In this document: piece after piece, positions 36,189 through 44,827 of the stretch
Layout of the letters: every line of letters begins with the position of its first letter
Position numbering within the stretch: position 1 is the first letter of the stretch
The notes under the pieces: model-generated
Database searches by the model: none
Told to the model about the DNA's origin: nothing
Seen by the model: only the letters and a program-made list of their open reading frames with translations
Program-made: the position numbers and the translations under genes
Assembly (NCBI GenBank): GCA_028767165.1
Contig: JARACJ010000007.1
Span: forward strand, 186,001 to 250,000
Direction of reading: 5' to 3'
From: Proteobacteria bacterium DTSAM18
GTDB taxonomy: Bacteria > Myxococcota_A > UBA796 > GCA-2862545
Length of the DNA: 64,000 bases

Positions 36189-37409
36189 ATGAGCTGGGTT
36201 GCCGATCTGGCCCAGGGCACCTCTGGCGTCCGCCACGCCAAGGGCCTCGCCGCCTTCGAGCGCGTGGGTTTCCCCGGTCCTCGCCTCGAGGGCTGGAAGT
36301 ACACGTCCACCCGCTCGGTGGCCAAGGTCGACTGGGTCCGTGCGGACGTCGTCGCCGCGGCGGCCATCGACGGACTGCGTCTCCCCCACGCGGCGGTCGA
36401 GCTGGTGTTCGTCGACGGCGTGTACCAGGCCGATCTGAGCCGCGGCCTCGACGGCGCGCCCGTCTCCCTGGAGCCGGTGGCACAGGCGGAGCTGCAGCCC
36501 CAGCACGTGGGCAGCGAGGATGGCTTCGTGGCCATCAACGACGCGCTGGCCACCGAGGGCTTCGTGCTCACCCTGGGCCGCGACCAGGTGATGACGGCGC
36601 CGGTGCACCTGCTGTTCCTGCAGCAGGGCGGCGAGCAGCCTGTCACCGGCCAGGTGCGCCTGGTGGTCAAGGCCGAGCGTCACAGCCGCATGCAGCTCAT
36701 CGAGACCCACCACGGTGGCGAGGGCCAGACCTTCGTCAACGAGCTGATCACCGTGCAGGTCGCCGACGGCGCCAAGGTGCAGCACTCCGTGATGGGCCGT
36801 CTCGGCTCCGGTCAGCTCGTGCACACCGTGCGGGCCGAGGTCGGCCGCGACGCCACCTACCACAGCCACATGGCCTGGCTGTCCGGCAGCCTCGTGCGCT
36901 CGGACATCCTGGCGCGGCTGGTGGGGCAGGGCGGTCACGTCGAGCTCGACGGCCTGTACGTGCTGGCAGACACCGACCACGTCGACAACCACACGGTCAT
37001 CCGCCACGAGGTGCCCAACTGCACGTCCGTGGAGACCTACAAGGGTGTCGTGGGCGGCAAGGCCCGCGGCGTGTTCGACGGCATGGTCTACATCGCCAAG
37101 GGCGCTGACGGCACCGACTCCCAGCAGAACAACCGCAACATCCTGCTGGGCGACCACGCCGACGTGAAGACCAAGCCCACCCTCGAGATCTACGCCGACG
37201 ACGTCAAGGCCGCCCACGGCGCCACCGTCGGCCAGCTCGACCAGAACCAGCTGTGGTACCTGCGGGCCCGTGGCATCCCCAAGGCCAAGGCCGAGAAGAT
37301 CCTCACCCACGCCTTCGTGGCCGACCGCGTGCTCGCCCATCCGGACGAGGCGTGGCGCGAGGTGCTCGCCGAAGCCGTCGAGGCACGCCTGGCCGTGCTG
37401 GAGGGCTGA
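36189..37409 (+). CDS. sufD: SUF complex protein SufD
   Basis: The 406-residue product has the SufD N-terminal helix pair (GFPGPRLEGWKYTSTRSVAK), the beta-helix core, and the conserved C-terminal block AKGADGTDSQQNNRNILLGD with KPTLEIYADDVKAAHGATVG, containing the His that SufD uses at the SufB-SufD interface. It is about the size of E. coli SufD. Its TGA overlaps the ATG of sufS by one base. Confidence 0.96.
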   Translation: MSWVADLAQGTSGVRHAKGLAAFERVGFPGPRLEGWKYTSTRSVAKVDWVRADVVAAAAIDGLRLPHAAVELVFVDGVYQADLSRGLDGAPVSLEPVAQAELQPQHVGSEDGFVAINDALATEGFVLTLGRDQVMTAPVHLLFLQQGGEQPVTGQVRLVVKAERHSRMQLIETHHGGEGQTFVNELITVQVADGAKVQHSVMGRLGSGQLVHTVRAEVGRDATYHSHMAWLSGSLVRSDILARLVGQGGHVELDGLYVLADTDHVDNHTVIRHEVPNCTSVETYKGVVGGKARGVFDGMVYIAKGADGTDSQQNNRNILLGDHADVKTKPTLEIYADDVKAAHGATVGQLDQNQLWYLRARGIPKAKAEKILTHAFVADRVLAHPDEAWREVLAEAVEARLAVLEG

Positions 37410-38650
37410 TGACGTCCCCGAACGCCGAGCTCACCGCCTGGATCGCCGAGGTCCGCAAGCAGTTCCCCGCGCTCGACGTGCAGGTGAACGGCAAGGCCCT
37501 CGTCTACCTGGACTCGGCGGCCAGCGCCCAGACCCCGATGCCCGTCATCGAGGCGATGGACGACTACTACCGGTCCAAGCGGTCGAACATCCACCGTGGT
37601 GTGCACTTCCTGTCCCAGGAGGCCTCCGAGGCCTACGAGGCGGTGCGTCCCCAGGCGGCGTCGTTCCTCGGTGCGTCGGATCCCGACGAGATCGTCTTCG
37701 TGCGCGGCACCACCGAGGGCCTCAACCTGCTGGCCTACGGTCTCGGTGAGCGGGCCCTGCAGCCCGGCGACGAGGTGGTGGTCTCCGAGATGGAGCACCA
37801 CGCCAACTTCGTGCCCTGGCAGCGCGCCTGTCACCTCACCGGCGCCACCCTGCGGGTGATCGGCATGGACGACCGCGGTGTGCTCGACCTGGAGCGGGCT
37901 GCCGAGGTCATCGGCCCCCGCACGAAGGTCGTGGCCCTGTCCCACGTGTCCAACGCGCTGGGCACGGTGAACCCGGTGGCCGAGGTGGCCAGGCTCGCCC
38001 ACGAGCACGGCGCCGTGGTGGTGGTCGACGCCGCCCAGTCGGTGCCCCACATGCCCGTCGACGTCACGGAGCTCGGCTGCGATGCCCTGGTGTTCAGCGG
38101 CCACAAGCTGTTCGGGCCCACCGGCATCGGCGTGCTCTGGGCCCGTCGCGAGCTCCTCGAGGCGATGCCTCCCTACCAGGTGGGCGGCGGCATGATCCAG
38201 GAGGTCACCGCCGAGAAGACCACCTGGGCCGACCTGCCCATGAAGTTCGAGGCCGGCACCCCCGCCATCGCCGAGGTCATCGGCCTCGGGGCGGCCATGA
38301 AGTTCGTGCTCGATCTGGGCTGGGAGAACATCCAGGCCGCCGAGCACGCGGTGTTCGCCTACGCCAAGGAGCAGCTCGATGCGCTGCCCTTCGTGAAGGC
38401 CATCGGCAGCGCCCCGAGCCAGATCGGCGTGTACAGCTTCGAGATCGAGGGCGTGCCCGCCTACGATCTCGGCACCATGCTCGATCAGCGCGGCGTCGCG
38501 GTGCGCACCGGCCACCACTGCGCCCAGCCCACGATGCGGCGGTTCGGTGTGGATGCCACCACGCGCGCCAGCTTCGCCTTCTACAACACCTTCGAAGAGG
38601 TGGACGCCCTGGTCGCAGGCCTGAAGCGTGTCCACCGCCTGTTTGGATGA
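37409..38650 (+). CDS. sufS: cysteine desulfurase SufS
   Basis: The 413-residue PLP enzyme has the cofactor lysine at 233 (FSGHKLFGPTG) and the persulfide cysteine at 371 in RTGHHCAQPTMRRF, the group II (SufS/CsdA) form. It takes sulfur from cysteine and passes it to the SufBCD scaffold. Group II enzymes usually need SufE or SufU as a sulfur acceptor; neither is in this operon. TGATG overlaps join it to sufD upstream and an ATGA overlap joins it to the next gene. Confidence 0.96.
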   Translation: MTSPNAELTAWIAEVRKQFPALDVQVNGKALVYLDSAASAQTPMPVIEAMDDYYRSKRSNIHRGVHFLSQEASEAYEAVRPQAASFLGASDPDEIVFVRGTTEGLNLLAYGLGERALQPGDEVVVSEMEHHANFVPWQRACHLTGATLRVIGMDDRGVLDLERAAEVIGPRTKVVALSHVSNALGTVNPVAEVARLAHEHGAVVVVDAAQSVPHMPVDVTELGCDALVFSGHKLFGPTGIGVLWARRELLEAMPPYQVGGGMIQEVTAEKTTWADLPMKFEAGTPAIAEVIGLGAAMKFVLDLGWENIQAAEHAVFAYAKEQLDALPFVKAIGSAPSQIGVYSFEIEGVPAYDLGTMLDQRGVAVRTGHHCAQPTMRRFGVDATTRASFAFYNTFEEVDALVAGLKRVHRLFG

Positions 38651-39489
38651 CCGCCATGGCACTCGTCGACAAGAAGACGCTCCAGATGGCCCGCCGCCTC
38701 GCCCTTCAGGGGCTCAAGGCCGTGCGTGAGGTGCTGGCAGACGAAGAGCAGGAGGCCGTGGGCCGTGTGCACCACGAGCGTCCGGAGCCCGAGGCCCGTG
38801 ACACGGAGACGCGCCCCATGACCGAGCCGAAGAAGCCCGCGAAGGAGGAGCCGGTGGCTGCCGAGCAGGATTCCGCCGAGACGAACGCTGCCGACGACCT
38901 CGGCCCGCTGCCCGAGGAGAAGAAGGTCGAGGGCACCGCATCCGCGTCCCGCGCCCAGTCCAACCCCTGGGGCCTGCCCGACCCTGCGCCGAAGAGCCAG
39001 GAGACCGACGACGCCGCCGCTCTCGAGGCCGCGCTGTCCGAGGTGGAGTCCTACGAGGAAGAAGACGAGGACGACGACTTCGATCCCCGCCTGATGATGT
39101 CCGGCTACTACGGCGGCTTCGGTGCGCAGCAGCCCCATGGCGGTGGCCTGCAGCCCTACGTCGAGGAGATGGAGGTCGACCCGAAGGCGCCCCGCGACGA
39201 GCAGGTGGTCACCCTGCTCAAGGGCGTCTACGACCCGGAGATCCCGGTCAACATCTACGAGCTCGGCCTGGTGTACGGCGTCGAGGTGGATGAGGACGGC
39301 GGCATCGACATCACCATGACCCTCACGTCCCCCAACTGTCCGGCGGCCCAGAGCCTGCCCCAGATGGTGCAGGAGACGGTGGCCAAGCTCGAGTGGTGCA
39401 GCCGCAGCGATGTGGATGTGGTGTTCGATCCGCCGTGGGGTCCGGAGAAGATGACGGAAGAGGCCCGGCTGGAGCTGAACCTCATCTGA
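38647..39489 (+). CDS. MIP18/DUF59 (SufT-type) protein with long N-terminal extension
   Basis: Residues of about 180-280 form a MIP18 (DUF59) domain: VVTLLKGVYDPEIPVNIYEL, YGVEVDEDGG and the metal-binding-type TSPNCPAAQSLPQMV. Such proteins assist maturation of Fe-S proteins and are common at the end of SUF operons. The first ~175 residues are unusual: a short helix (KKTLQMARRLALQGLKAVRE) and then an acidic, low-complexity region (EVESYEEEDEDDDFDPRLMM). A typical SufT has no such extension. It is translationally coupled to sufS. Confidence 0.88.
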   Translation: MTAMALVDKKTLQMARRLALQGLKAVREVLADEEQEAVGRVHHERPEPEARDTETRPMTEPKKPAKEEPVAAEQDSAETNAADDLGPLPEEKKVEGTASASRAQSNPWGLPDPAPKSQETDDAAALEAALSEVESYEEEDEDDDFDPRLMMSGYYGGFGAQQPHGGGLQPYVEEMEVDPKAPRDEQVVTLLKGVYDPEIPVNIYELGLVYGVEVDEDGGIDITMTLTSPNCPAAQSLPQMVQETVAKLEWCSRSDVDVVFDPPWGPEKMTEEARLELNLI

Positions 39490-39597
39490 GAGGCGAGGGG
39501 TCTCACACCACCGCCTCGTCCGCCCCTTCCGCTCCTTTTCGAACCCTGTGGCGGATGCACTTCCTTGCGTCTACCCTCCGTTCGGGAGGGCGTACCG

Positions 39598-40653
39598 ATG
39601 CGATGGTTGTGGTTGATCGCTCTGGGCTGCGGGGATGAGTCGGGGTTCGAGGAACCCGTGGTCGACGAGCAGCTCGCCGGGCTGCCTGACGGGTGGGCCG
39701 AGGAGGTCCACGACCGGGTGATGCTGCAGCAGGCAGAGAAGCTCGACGTGCTGTGGGTGGTCGACGACACCCGGAACATGGCGCCCAAGCTCGATGTGGT
39801 GAACGCGAACATCGACGTGTACCAGCGCTACCTGGAGACCTCCGGGCTCGACTGGCGCATGGCGCTGATGCGCGCGGATGCCGCGGACGCGGTGTCCCGC
39901 GGCAGGCTCATCGAGGACGACGACGTGCGGTGGGTCGAACCGACCACACCGATGGGGCGCAACGTGTTCCGTCGCATGCTCAATCAGGTGGGGGCGCTGG
40001 GACTCTACGGCGACGAGTCGTTCCGGGCCTTCGAGCGGATGGTCGAGCGGGAGGAGGATCGGGCCGAAGGCTTCCTGCGGGATGATGCCTCGCTGCAGGT
40101 GGTCGTGGTGTCTCCGCTGGACGAGCGATCCGGCCAGGAGCCGAGCACGGAGTCCTTCCTGCGGGATCTGCTTGCCCTCAAGGAGCCCGGGCTCACGGTC
40201 AACTGGTCGGGGGTGGTGCCGCCGGCGGAAGGGTGTTCCTTCCGGGGCCCCGATGGGGATGTGCACCTGTTCGGGGCGCAGCGACACCTGTTCATGGCCG
40301 AGAACACGGAGGGGGTGACCGGGTCCTTCTGCGAGGACGACTGGGTGCCGATCCTGGACGAGCTCGGCGCGCGGACGGTGGGATACCGCGTCGAGCTCTA
40401 CCTGTCGGCCGTGCCGGAGCCCGACACCCTCGAGGTGTGGGCGGAGTTCGGATCGGAAGAGGAGGAAGGACGCTTCGTCTACGAGGGCCAGGACGTCCGG
40501 CACGTCGATGACGGACGCTTCGACCGCTGCGACGAAGGGCACTGCTTCACGTTCGCCTACCTGTCGCAGCGCAACAGCATCCAGCTGCTCGACTACACGC
40601 CTCCGCCGGGGGCGGAGGTGCACATGAAGTACAGCGTCAGGGCGGAGAAGTAG
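39598..40653 (+). CDS. VWA-family lipoprotein with degenerate MIDAS
   Basis: GGGAGGG at 39584-39590 supports ATG 39598. The 351-residue product starts with a short lipoprotein signal (MRWLWLIALGC). It aligns with the three downstream paralogues: LDVLWVVDDTRNM at the VWA strand 1, DWRMALMRADA, RWVEPTTPMGRNVF, VVVVSPLDERSGQEP, FCEDDWVPILDELG and the closing CFTFAYLSQRNSIQLLDY. The MIDAS DxSxS has become DDTRN, so metal-dependent ligand binding is probably lost. Outer-membrane lipid anchoring is likely. It is the first gene of the array. Confidence 0.75.
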   Translation: MRWLWLIALGCGDESGFEEPVVDEQLAGLPDGWAEEVHDRVMLQQAEKLDVLWVVDDTRNMAPKLDVVNANIDVYQRYLETSGLDWRMALMRADAADAVSRGRLIEDDDVRWVEPTTPMGRNVFRRMLNQVGALGLYGDESFRAFERMVEREEDRAEGFLRDDASLQVVVVSPLDERSGQEPSTESFLRDLLALKEPGLTVNWSGVVPPAEGCSFRGPDGDVHLFGAQRHLFMAENTEGVTGSFCEDDWVPILDELGARTVGYRVELYLSAVPEPDTLEVWAEFGSEEEEGRFVYEGQDVRHVDDGRFDRCDEGHCFTFAYLSQRNSIQLLDYTPPPGAEVHMKYSVRAEK

Positions 40654-40797
40654 GAGACGGGCCGCGCGATCGTCCGAAGGGTGGGCTGCCGGCTCGCGCG
40701 GAGTGAGCGGAGGTCGGCGGAGTGAGCGGAGGGTTCGTTCACTGCGAAGGGCACGAAGAAGCCATGGCAGGGCGGTGATATGGTGGAAAGGTCGCTT

Positions 40798-40828
40798 TTC
40801 ACCACGGAGGCACGGAGATCACACGGAG
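40798..40828 (+). repeat. dispersed CACGGAG repeat, left arm
   Basis: These 31 bases equal the first 31 of the solo copy at 27481; the rest has diverged (AGCCACCGAGG). It is inverted relative to the copy at 41022-41064. Confidence 0.85.
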
Positions 40829-40879
40829 AGCCACCGAGGCGTTTGCTCGGTGAGATTCGACGATGTCTGCGTCCTTCGT

Positions 40880-40924
40880 TTGATATGTTATAAATAATAA
40901 TATATATGATATATCAATCTTTTG
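40880..40924. other. AT-rich island with partial palindrome
   Basis: The tract TTGATATGTTATAAATAATA... ...GATATATCAATCTTTT is almost free of G and C. Its ends are inverted (TTGATAT and ATATCAA). A TTGATA box followed about 15 bases later by TATATA could act as a strong promoter, but no plus-strand gene follows within 900 bases. Confidence 0.6.
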
Positions 40925-41021
40925 GATTCGCCGGACACGATCAGAGGATCGTACTGCAAACGGTGGGAGGGGCGACGTGATTCCGCGTGGAACACGGTCG
41001 CCTCGAAGCCACGTGGACCTG

Positions 41022-41064
41022 CTCTCCGTGCCCCTCCGTGTGATCTCCGTGCCTCCGTGGTGAA
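41022..41064 (-). repeat. dispersed CACGGAG repeat, right arm (inverted)
   Basis: Its reverse complement is identical over 43 bases to 27481-27523. Together with 40798-40828 it forms an inverted pair around the AT-rich island. It ends 39 bases from the stop of the 41104 gene. Confidence 0.9.
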
Positions 41065-41103
41065 GAGCGCCCCGTCGCTGTCCCGCCTTCGGCCCTCCTG
41101 CCC

Positions 41104-41571
41104 CTACCCGGCCACAGCCGCCGTGCTCCCGGTGGCCAGCTGCTCCCACAGGGTGAGCGTGATCCAGCCGAGGAAGACGCGCACGTCGAAGGGGAGCTCC
41201 TCGGCGCCCTCGATGATCACGTGGCCGGACTCCTTGCGGATGACGCCGACCTCCTCGCCGTCCTTGTGGATGACCTGGGAGACGTCCATCCAGGAGCGGT
41301 TGGTGAGGTGCCAGGTGTGGCCTCCGTGCTCCATGGTGCGGGTGACCCGGAACGTGCCGTCCTGGACGAGGGAGGCGGCCTCCTCGTCGCCGCGGTGCAT
41401 GGTGAAGACGATGCGGGGCAGGCCCTTGCGGGTGAAGAGGTAGGACTGGCCGTTCAGGAAGACCTGTGCCTCGCCCTTCCAGACGAACCGCTCGAGGATG
41501 GTGAGCGGGCGGTCGTCGTGTTCGATGGTGAGCGAGCTCTTGAAGGCGCCGTTGCGTCGCAGGCGGATCAT
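41104..41571 (-). CDS. hypothetical small beta-rich protein
   Basis: The 155-residue product starts at ATG 41571 behind GGAG (MIRLRRNGAFKSSLTIEHDD). It has no signal peptide and alternates short polar and hydrophobic runs, which suggests a beta-barrel or lipocalin-like fold (FVWKGEAQVFLNGQSYLFTR, GGHTWHLTNRSWMDVSQVIH, ESGHVIIEGAEELPFDVRVF). It ends with a hydrophobic stretch (FLGWITLTLWEQLA). I recognise no family. It may resemble tubby C-terminal/LURP-one-related proteins, but that is a guess. Confidence 0.6.
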   Translation of the reverse strand: MIRLRRNGAFKSSLTIEHDDRPLTILERFVWKGEAQVFLNGQSYLFTRKGLPRIVFTMHRGDEEAASLVQDGTFRVTRTMEHGGHTWHLTNRSWMDVSQVIHKDGEEVGVIRKESGHVIIEGAEELPFDVRVFLGWITLTLWEQLATGSTAAVAG

Positions 41572-41889
41572 GGGGTCTCCTCGGGGACCGTTCTGCAAAC
41601 TGGCCCGCGGGCCGGAAATACAGGACAAATCCCTGTCGGTGAATGGGTCAGTGTAGGGGACCCAGCCGGCGTCCGCAATGGGAAATGGTCTTCACAGTAG
41701 GAAACAGCGGGCCCTTCGGACGATGGCGAGGCCCTGTGGGGAGAGGAGGAGGTGTCGCGGAGAAATGAGTTCTTTCTTTTGTATTTTTTCGGAGTGCGTC
41801 GGAAGTCCTGGTTCGAAGGGCAGGCTGAGAGGACACCTGGGGCCTGGTTCCTGGTCGGGTATCCTGCACTGGTCGGCGGAGGAGGAACG
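41572..41889. other. 318-bp divergent intergenic region
   Basis: Between the minus-strand small gene and the plus-strand deleted lipoprotein gene. A T-rich stretch (GTTCTTTCTTTTGTATTTTTTC, near 41768-41789) is the only marked feature; no clear promoter, hairpin or repeat was found. Confidence 0.5.
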
Positions 41890-42435
41890 ATGGCGGGGAT
41901 GAAGATGATCCACGGCGCGCTGGCGGCGTGTGCGCTGCTGGGAGGGTGTGGAACCGGCGGCCTCACCGACGTGATCATCATCGATCTTGCCGACACGCCC
42001 ATGTCGAACCCGCCCGCGCTGGATGTCCGGTTCCACGATCGTCAGGAGACGGTCGAAGGGGAGAGCGAGTACCTCCTGCAGTGGCTGCCGGATCCTTCCA
42101 CCCTGGAAGCCTGGGCGCAGGTGCCGTCTGGCACCTCCGACGGAGAGGACGAGGTGCGGGATGGTTTCCCCACGGCGACGACCTGGCGGGGGCCGAGCCG
42201 GGCGACCCCACTCGCTGAGCAGCCCTTGCATGCCAGTGGGGTGTGCAAGGCCCGATCGGGCCCGATCCGGCCCGATGCGCGGGTACCACGGGCAGCGGGC
42301 GCGGCGGAAGACGTGGTGACGGCTCGCTTTTGCGGTCGCGATGAAAAATCGGTGGCGGGTCGGTCACAACGCCGGGCATATCCTTGCCGTCGGAGCGCCG
42401 TACCGAATGGGCGCCATCCCGGGGGGGAACGATGA
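41890..42435 (+). pseudogene. internally deleted VWA-family lipoprotein
   Basis: GGAGGAACG precedes ATG 41890, and the product begins with an intact lipoprotein signal (MIHGALAACALLGGC). After about 50 residues the sequence jumps to YLLQWLPDPSTLEAWAQVPS, which aligns with the C-terminal part of the neighbouring paralogues (YFLSEAPDPASLQVWAVVPP). The whole VWA domain is therefore missing. Beyond TTWRGPSR homology stops and the frame runs on through non-gene-like sequence to a TGA inside the start of the next gene. The ribosome site and signal are intact, so a short lipoprotein may still be made. Confidence 0.65.
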
Positions 42436-43544
42436 TGAGGACGATGTGGGGCGCCCTGGCGCTCATGGGGCTCGGTGCGTGTGCGGGCCCATACGATGAC
42501 CTGGGATTCATCGATGATCCGGTGCCGATTCCGAACGACCCGGATCTGGGCACCCGCGAGGTCCACGACCTCGTCGTGCAGCTCGACGAGCCCAAGGTCG
42601 ACATCCTGTGGATCGTCGACAACTCCGGATCCATGCAGCCCTACCAGGATCAGATCGCGAACAACTTCGACGCCTTCCTGCGCTACTTCCTCGAGTCCGG
42701 CATGGACTGGCACCTCGGGCTCGTGTCCACCGACACCGACGACGAGGCCTCATCCGGCGTGCTGTACCAGTCCGAGGGCCACCGCTTCGTGTCCCGGGAG
42801 ACCGTGGGCGCCGAGGACGTGTTCGTCTCGATGGTGCAGCAGCTCGGCACCGTGGGCTCGGGCACCGAGCGGGGCTTCCGCGCCGTCGACCGCTTCTTCG
42901 AGAAGCTGAACACCGCCAACCGGGGCTTCTTCCGGGAGGAGGCGGCCTTCCACGCCATCGTCGTGTCCGACGAGACCGAGCAGTCCGGCAATGATCCGAG
43001 CCAGCCCGAGTTCATCGAGATGATGCGCAACCTCAAGGCCGACCCGGACATGGTGACCTTCTCCTCCATCGTGGGGCCCAACCCGAGCGGTTGCACCACC
43101 GAGACGGGCGCTCCCGCCATGGCGGCGCCCCGCTACATCTCCGCCACCGAGCAGATCGGCGGCATGCACCACTCCATCTGCGAGGAGGACTGGGTGCCGA
43201 TCCTGCGTGAGCTCGGTCTGCAGGCCGCAGGCATGCGCGTGGAGTACTTCCTGTCCGAGGCTCCGGATCCCGCCTCCCTGCAGGTGTGGGCCGTGGTGCC
43301 TCCCCTCGACGACGGCGGCGAGCCCTATGTGTACGACGGCATCCCCGTCCACGTCGCGGAGGGCCAGGATCGGTTCGAGGCGTGCCCCGCAGGCACCTGC
43401 TTCACCTATGAGTACAACCCGGTGCGCAACAGCATCACGCTGATGGACTACGTGCCGCCGGCACTCACCGAGATGCACATGACCTACGAGGTCCTCTCCG
43501 AGAAGGAACCCGAATTCGAGGACTTCGAAGCCCCGTCTCCCTGA
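42432..43544 (+). CDS. VWA-domain lipoprotein
   Basis: The 370-residue product has a lipoprotein signal (ALALMGLGAC), an acidic linker, and a VWA domain starting VDILWIVDNSGSMQPYQDQI with intact MIDAS (DNSGS). Family-specific landmarks are GTERGFRAVDRFF, AIVVSDETEQSGNDPSQPEF, SICEEDWVPILRELG and the C-terminal CFTYEYNPVRNSITLMDYVP. Expected to be outer-membrane anchored and to bind a protein or surface ligand through a divalent metal. Start is ATG 42432 after a run of G; 42435 is equally possible. Confidence 0.82.
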   Translation: MMRTMWGALALMGLGACAGPYDDLGFIDDPVPIPNDPDLGTREVHDLVVQLDEPKVDILWIVDNSGSMQPYQDQIANNFDAFLRYFLESGMDWHLGLVSTDTDDEASSGVLYQSEGHRFVSRETVGAEDVFVSMVQQLGTVGSGTERGFRAVDRFFEKLNTANRGFFREEAAFHAIVVSDETEQSGNDPSQPEFIEMMRNLKADPDMVTFSSIVGPNPSGCTTETGAPAMAAPRYISATEQIGGMHHSICEEDWVPILRELGLQAAGMRVEYFLSEAPDPASLQVWAVVPPLDDGGEPYVYDGIPVHVAEGQDRFEACPAGTCFTYEYNPVRNSITLMDYVPPALTEMHMTYEVLSEKEPEFEDFEAPSP

Positions 43545-43677
43545 CGAACAAGGACGTGGCCGGCCCATCGGTGCCGCCGGCCGTCCGGAGAGGTCGTGGG
43601 TTCGGGGGGAATCCACGGCCTCTCTTTCGTCGGGAGGGAGCCGCCGGCGGTACGATGGAGGCCAACAGGAGTGGACG

Positions 43678-44739
43678 TTGCAGACTTCGGTGCGCGCATG
43701 GGGCGGCCTGCTGGCCGCGGTGACGATGACGGGATGCCAGGACTTCGGTGTCCTGGGAAGCCAGCCGGACGACACGGCGGCCCCGCTGGAGACGGAGCGG
43801 GTGCACGACGTGCTGCAGGCCTACCAGAACGTGCCGGTGGACGTGCTCTGGGTGGTCGACAACAGCCGGTCGATGAACGTCCTGCGCCAGGCGCTGTCCA
43901 CCCACATGGGCGACTTCCTCGAGCACTTCCAGGCATCCCGCTACAACTGGCGGATGGGCGTCATCACCACCGATGTGTCCGATCCGGCGCAGGCCGGTCG
44001 TCTCGTCGAGACCCGTGGACGGTCCTGGGTCGAGCGTGCGGACGCCGGCCCGGAGAAGATGTTCGGGGAGCTCATCGCCAACATCCCCGACCAGGGCGCC
44101 GACGAGGAGATGGCCTTCTCGGCGGTCCGACGCTTCATGCAGCGGGAGTCCAAGCAGCGCGGGGCCGGCTTCCTGCGGGACTTCGCGGCCCTGCACGTCA
44201 TCGTGGTGTCCGACGAGCCGGAGCAGTCCGGCGACGACCCGGACGTCACGGGGCTCGTGGGCGCCATCCGCAACCACAAGTTCGATCCCGACATGGCGAA
44301 CTTCTCGGCGGTGGCCGGCCCGATGCCCGACGGCTGCTGGCTCAGCCGGGAACGCCACGTGCCTCCCGCACCGCGCTACGAGGAGGCCGCCGATTCCACC
44401 GGTGGAGATGTCTGGTCCATCTGTGAGGACGACTGGCGCGCCATCCTCATCGGGCTGTCCTACCAGGGGCGCCCCCAGATCGAGGGGCTGTTCCACCTGT
44501 CGCGGATCCCCATCGAGAGCAGCATGCAGGTCTGGGCCGAAGTGCTGGATCCGGCCACGGGCGAGACCTTCGAGGTCGAGGGATTTGCAGCCTCACAGGT
44601 GTCCGATGGTGCCTGCGACGATGGATCCTGCTTCACCTGGACCTTCGATCCGGATCTGAACGCCGTCTGGTCCAGCGGGCTGCAGGCCCTCACCAGCGAG
44701 GGGGCGTGGCTGCACGTGTCGTACGACACCTGGCCATGA
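43678..44739 (+). CDS. VWA-domain lipoprotein
   Basis: TTG 43678 is chosen because AGGAG lies six bases upstream; an in-frame GTG at 43690 is the alternative. The 353-residue product starts with a lipoprotein signal (LLAAVTMTGC) and has the VWA strand VDVLWVVDNSRSMNVLRQAL with MIDAS DNSRS. It also has RSWVERADAGPEKMF, IVVSDEPEQSGDDPDVTG, SICEDDWRAILIGLSYQG and CFTWTFDPDLNAV near the end. It is a paralogue of the genes on both sides, in the same orientation, separated by 133 and 88 bases. Confidence 0.8.
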   Translation: MQTSVRAWGGLLAAVTMTGCQDFGVLGSQPDDTAAPLETERVHDVLQAYQNVPVDVLWVVDNSRSMNVLRQALSTHMGDFLEHFQASRYNWRMGVITTDVSDPAQAGRLVETRGRSWVERADAGPEKMFGELIANIPDQGADEEMAFSAVRRFMQRESKQRGAGFLRDFAALHVIVVSDEPEQSGDDPDVTGLVGAIRNHKFDPDMANFSAVAGPMPDGCWLSRERHVPPAPRYEEAADSTGGDVWSICEDDWRAILIGLSYQGRPQIEGLFHLSRIPIESSMQVWAEVLDPATGETFEVEGFAASQVSDGACDDGSCFTWTFDPDLNAVWSSGLQALTSEGAWLHVSYDTWP

Positions 44740-44827
44740 GGCGGGGCAGGTAGGCTGAAGCGGAGGGTGTGAACGGTCGAGGCGGAATCCACACAGGTAC
44801 AATGGCAGGCGGACAGCAGGGGGAACC

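Larger units (their letters stand above)
40654..41103. other. 450-bp gene-free region with inverted repeat pair and AT-rich island
   Basis: No gene is seen. It contains a partial copy (40798-40828) and a full inverted copy (41022-41064) of the dispersed CACGGAG repeat. Between them lies a strongly AT-rich tract (40880-40924) that stands out in this GC-rich DNA. Short direct GGCGGAGTGAGCGGAG-type duplications occur near 40700-40730. Confidence 0.8.
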
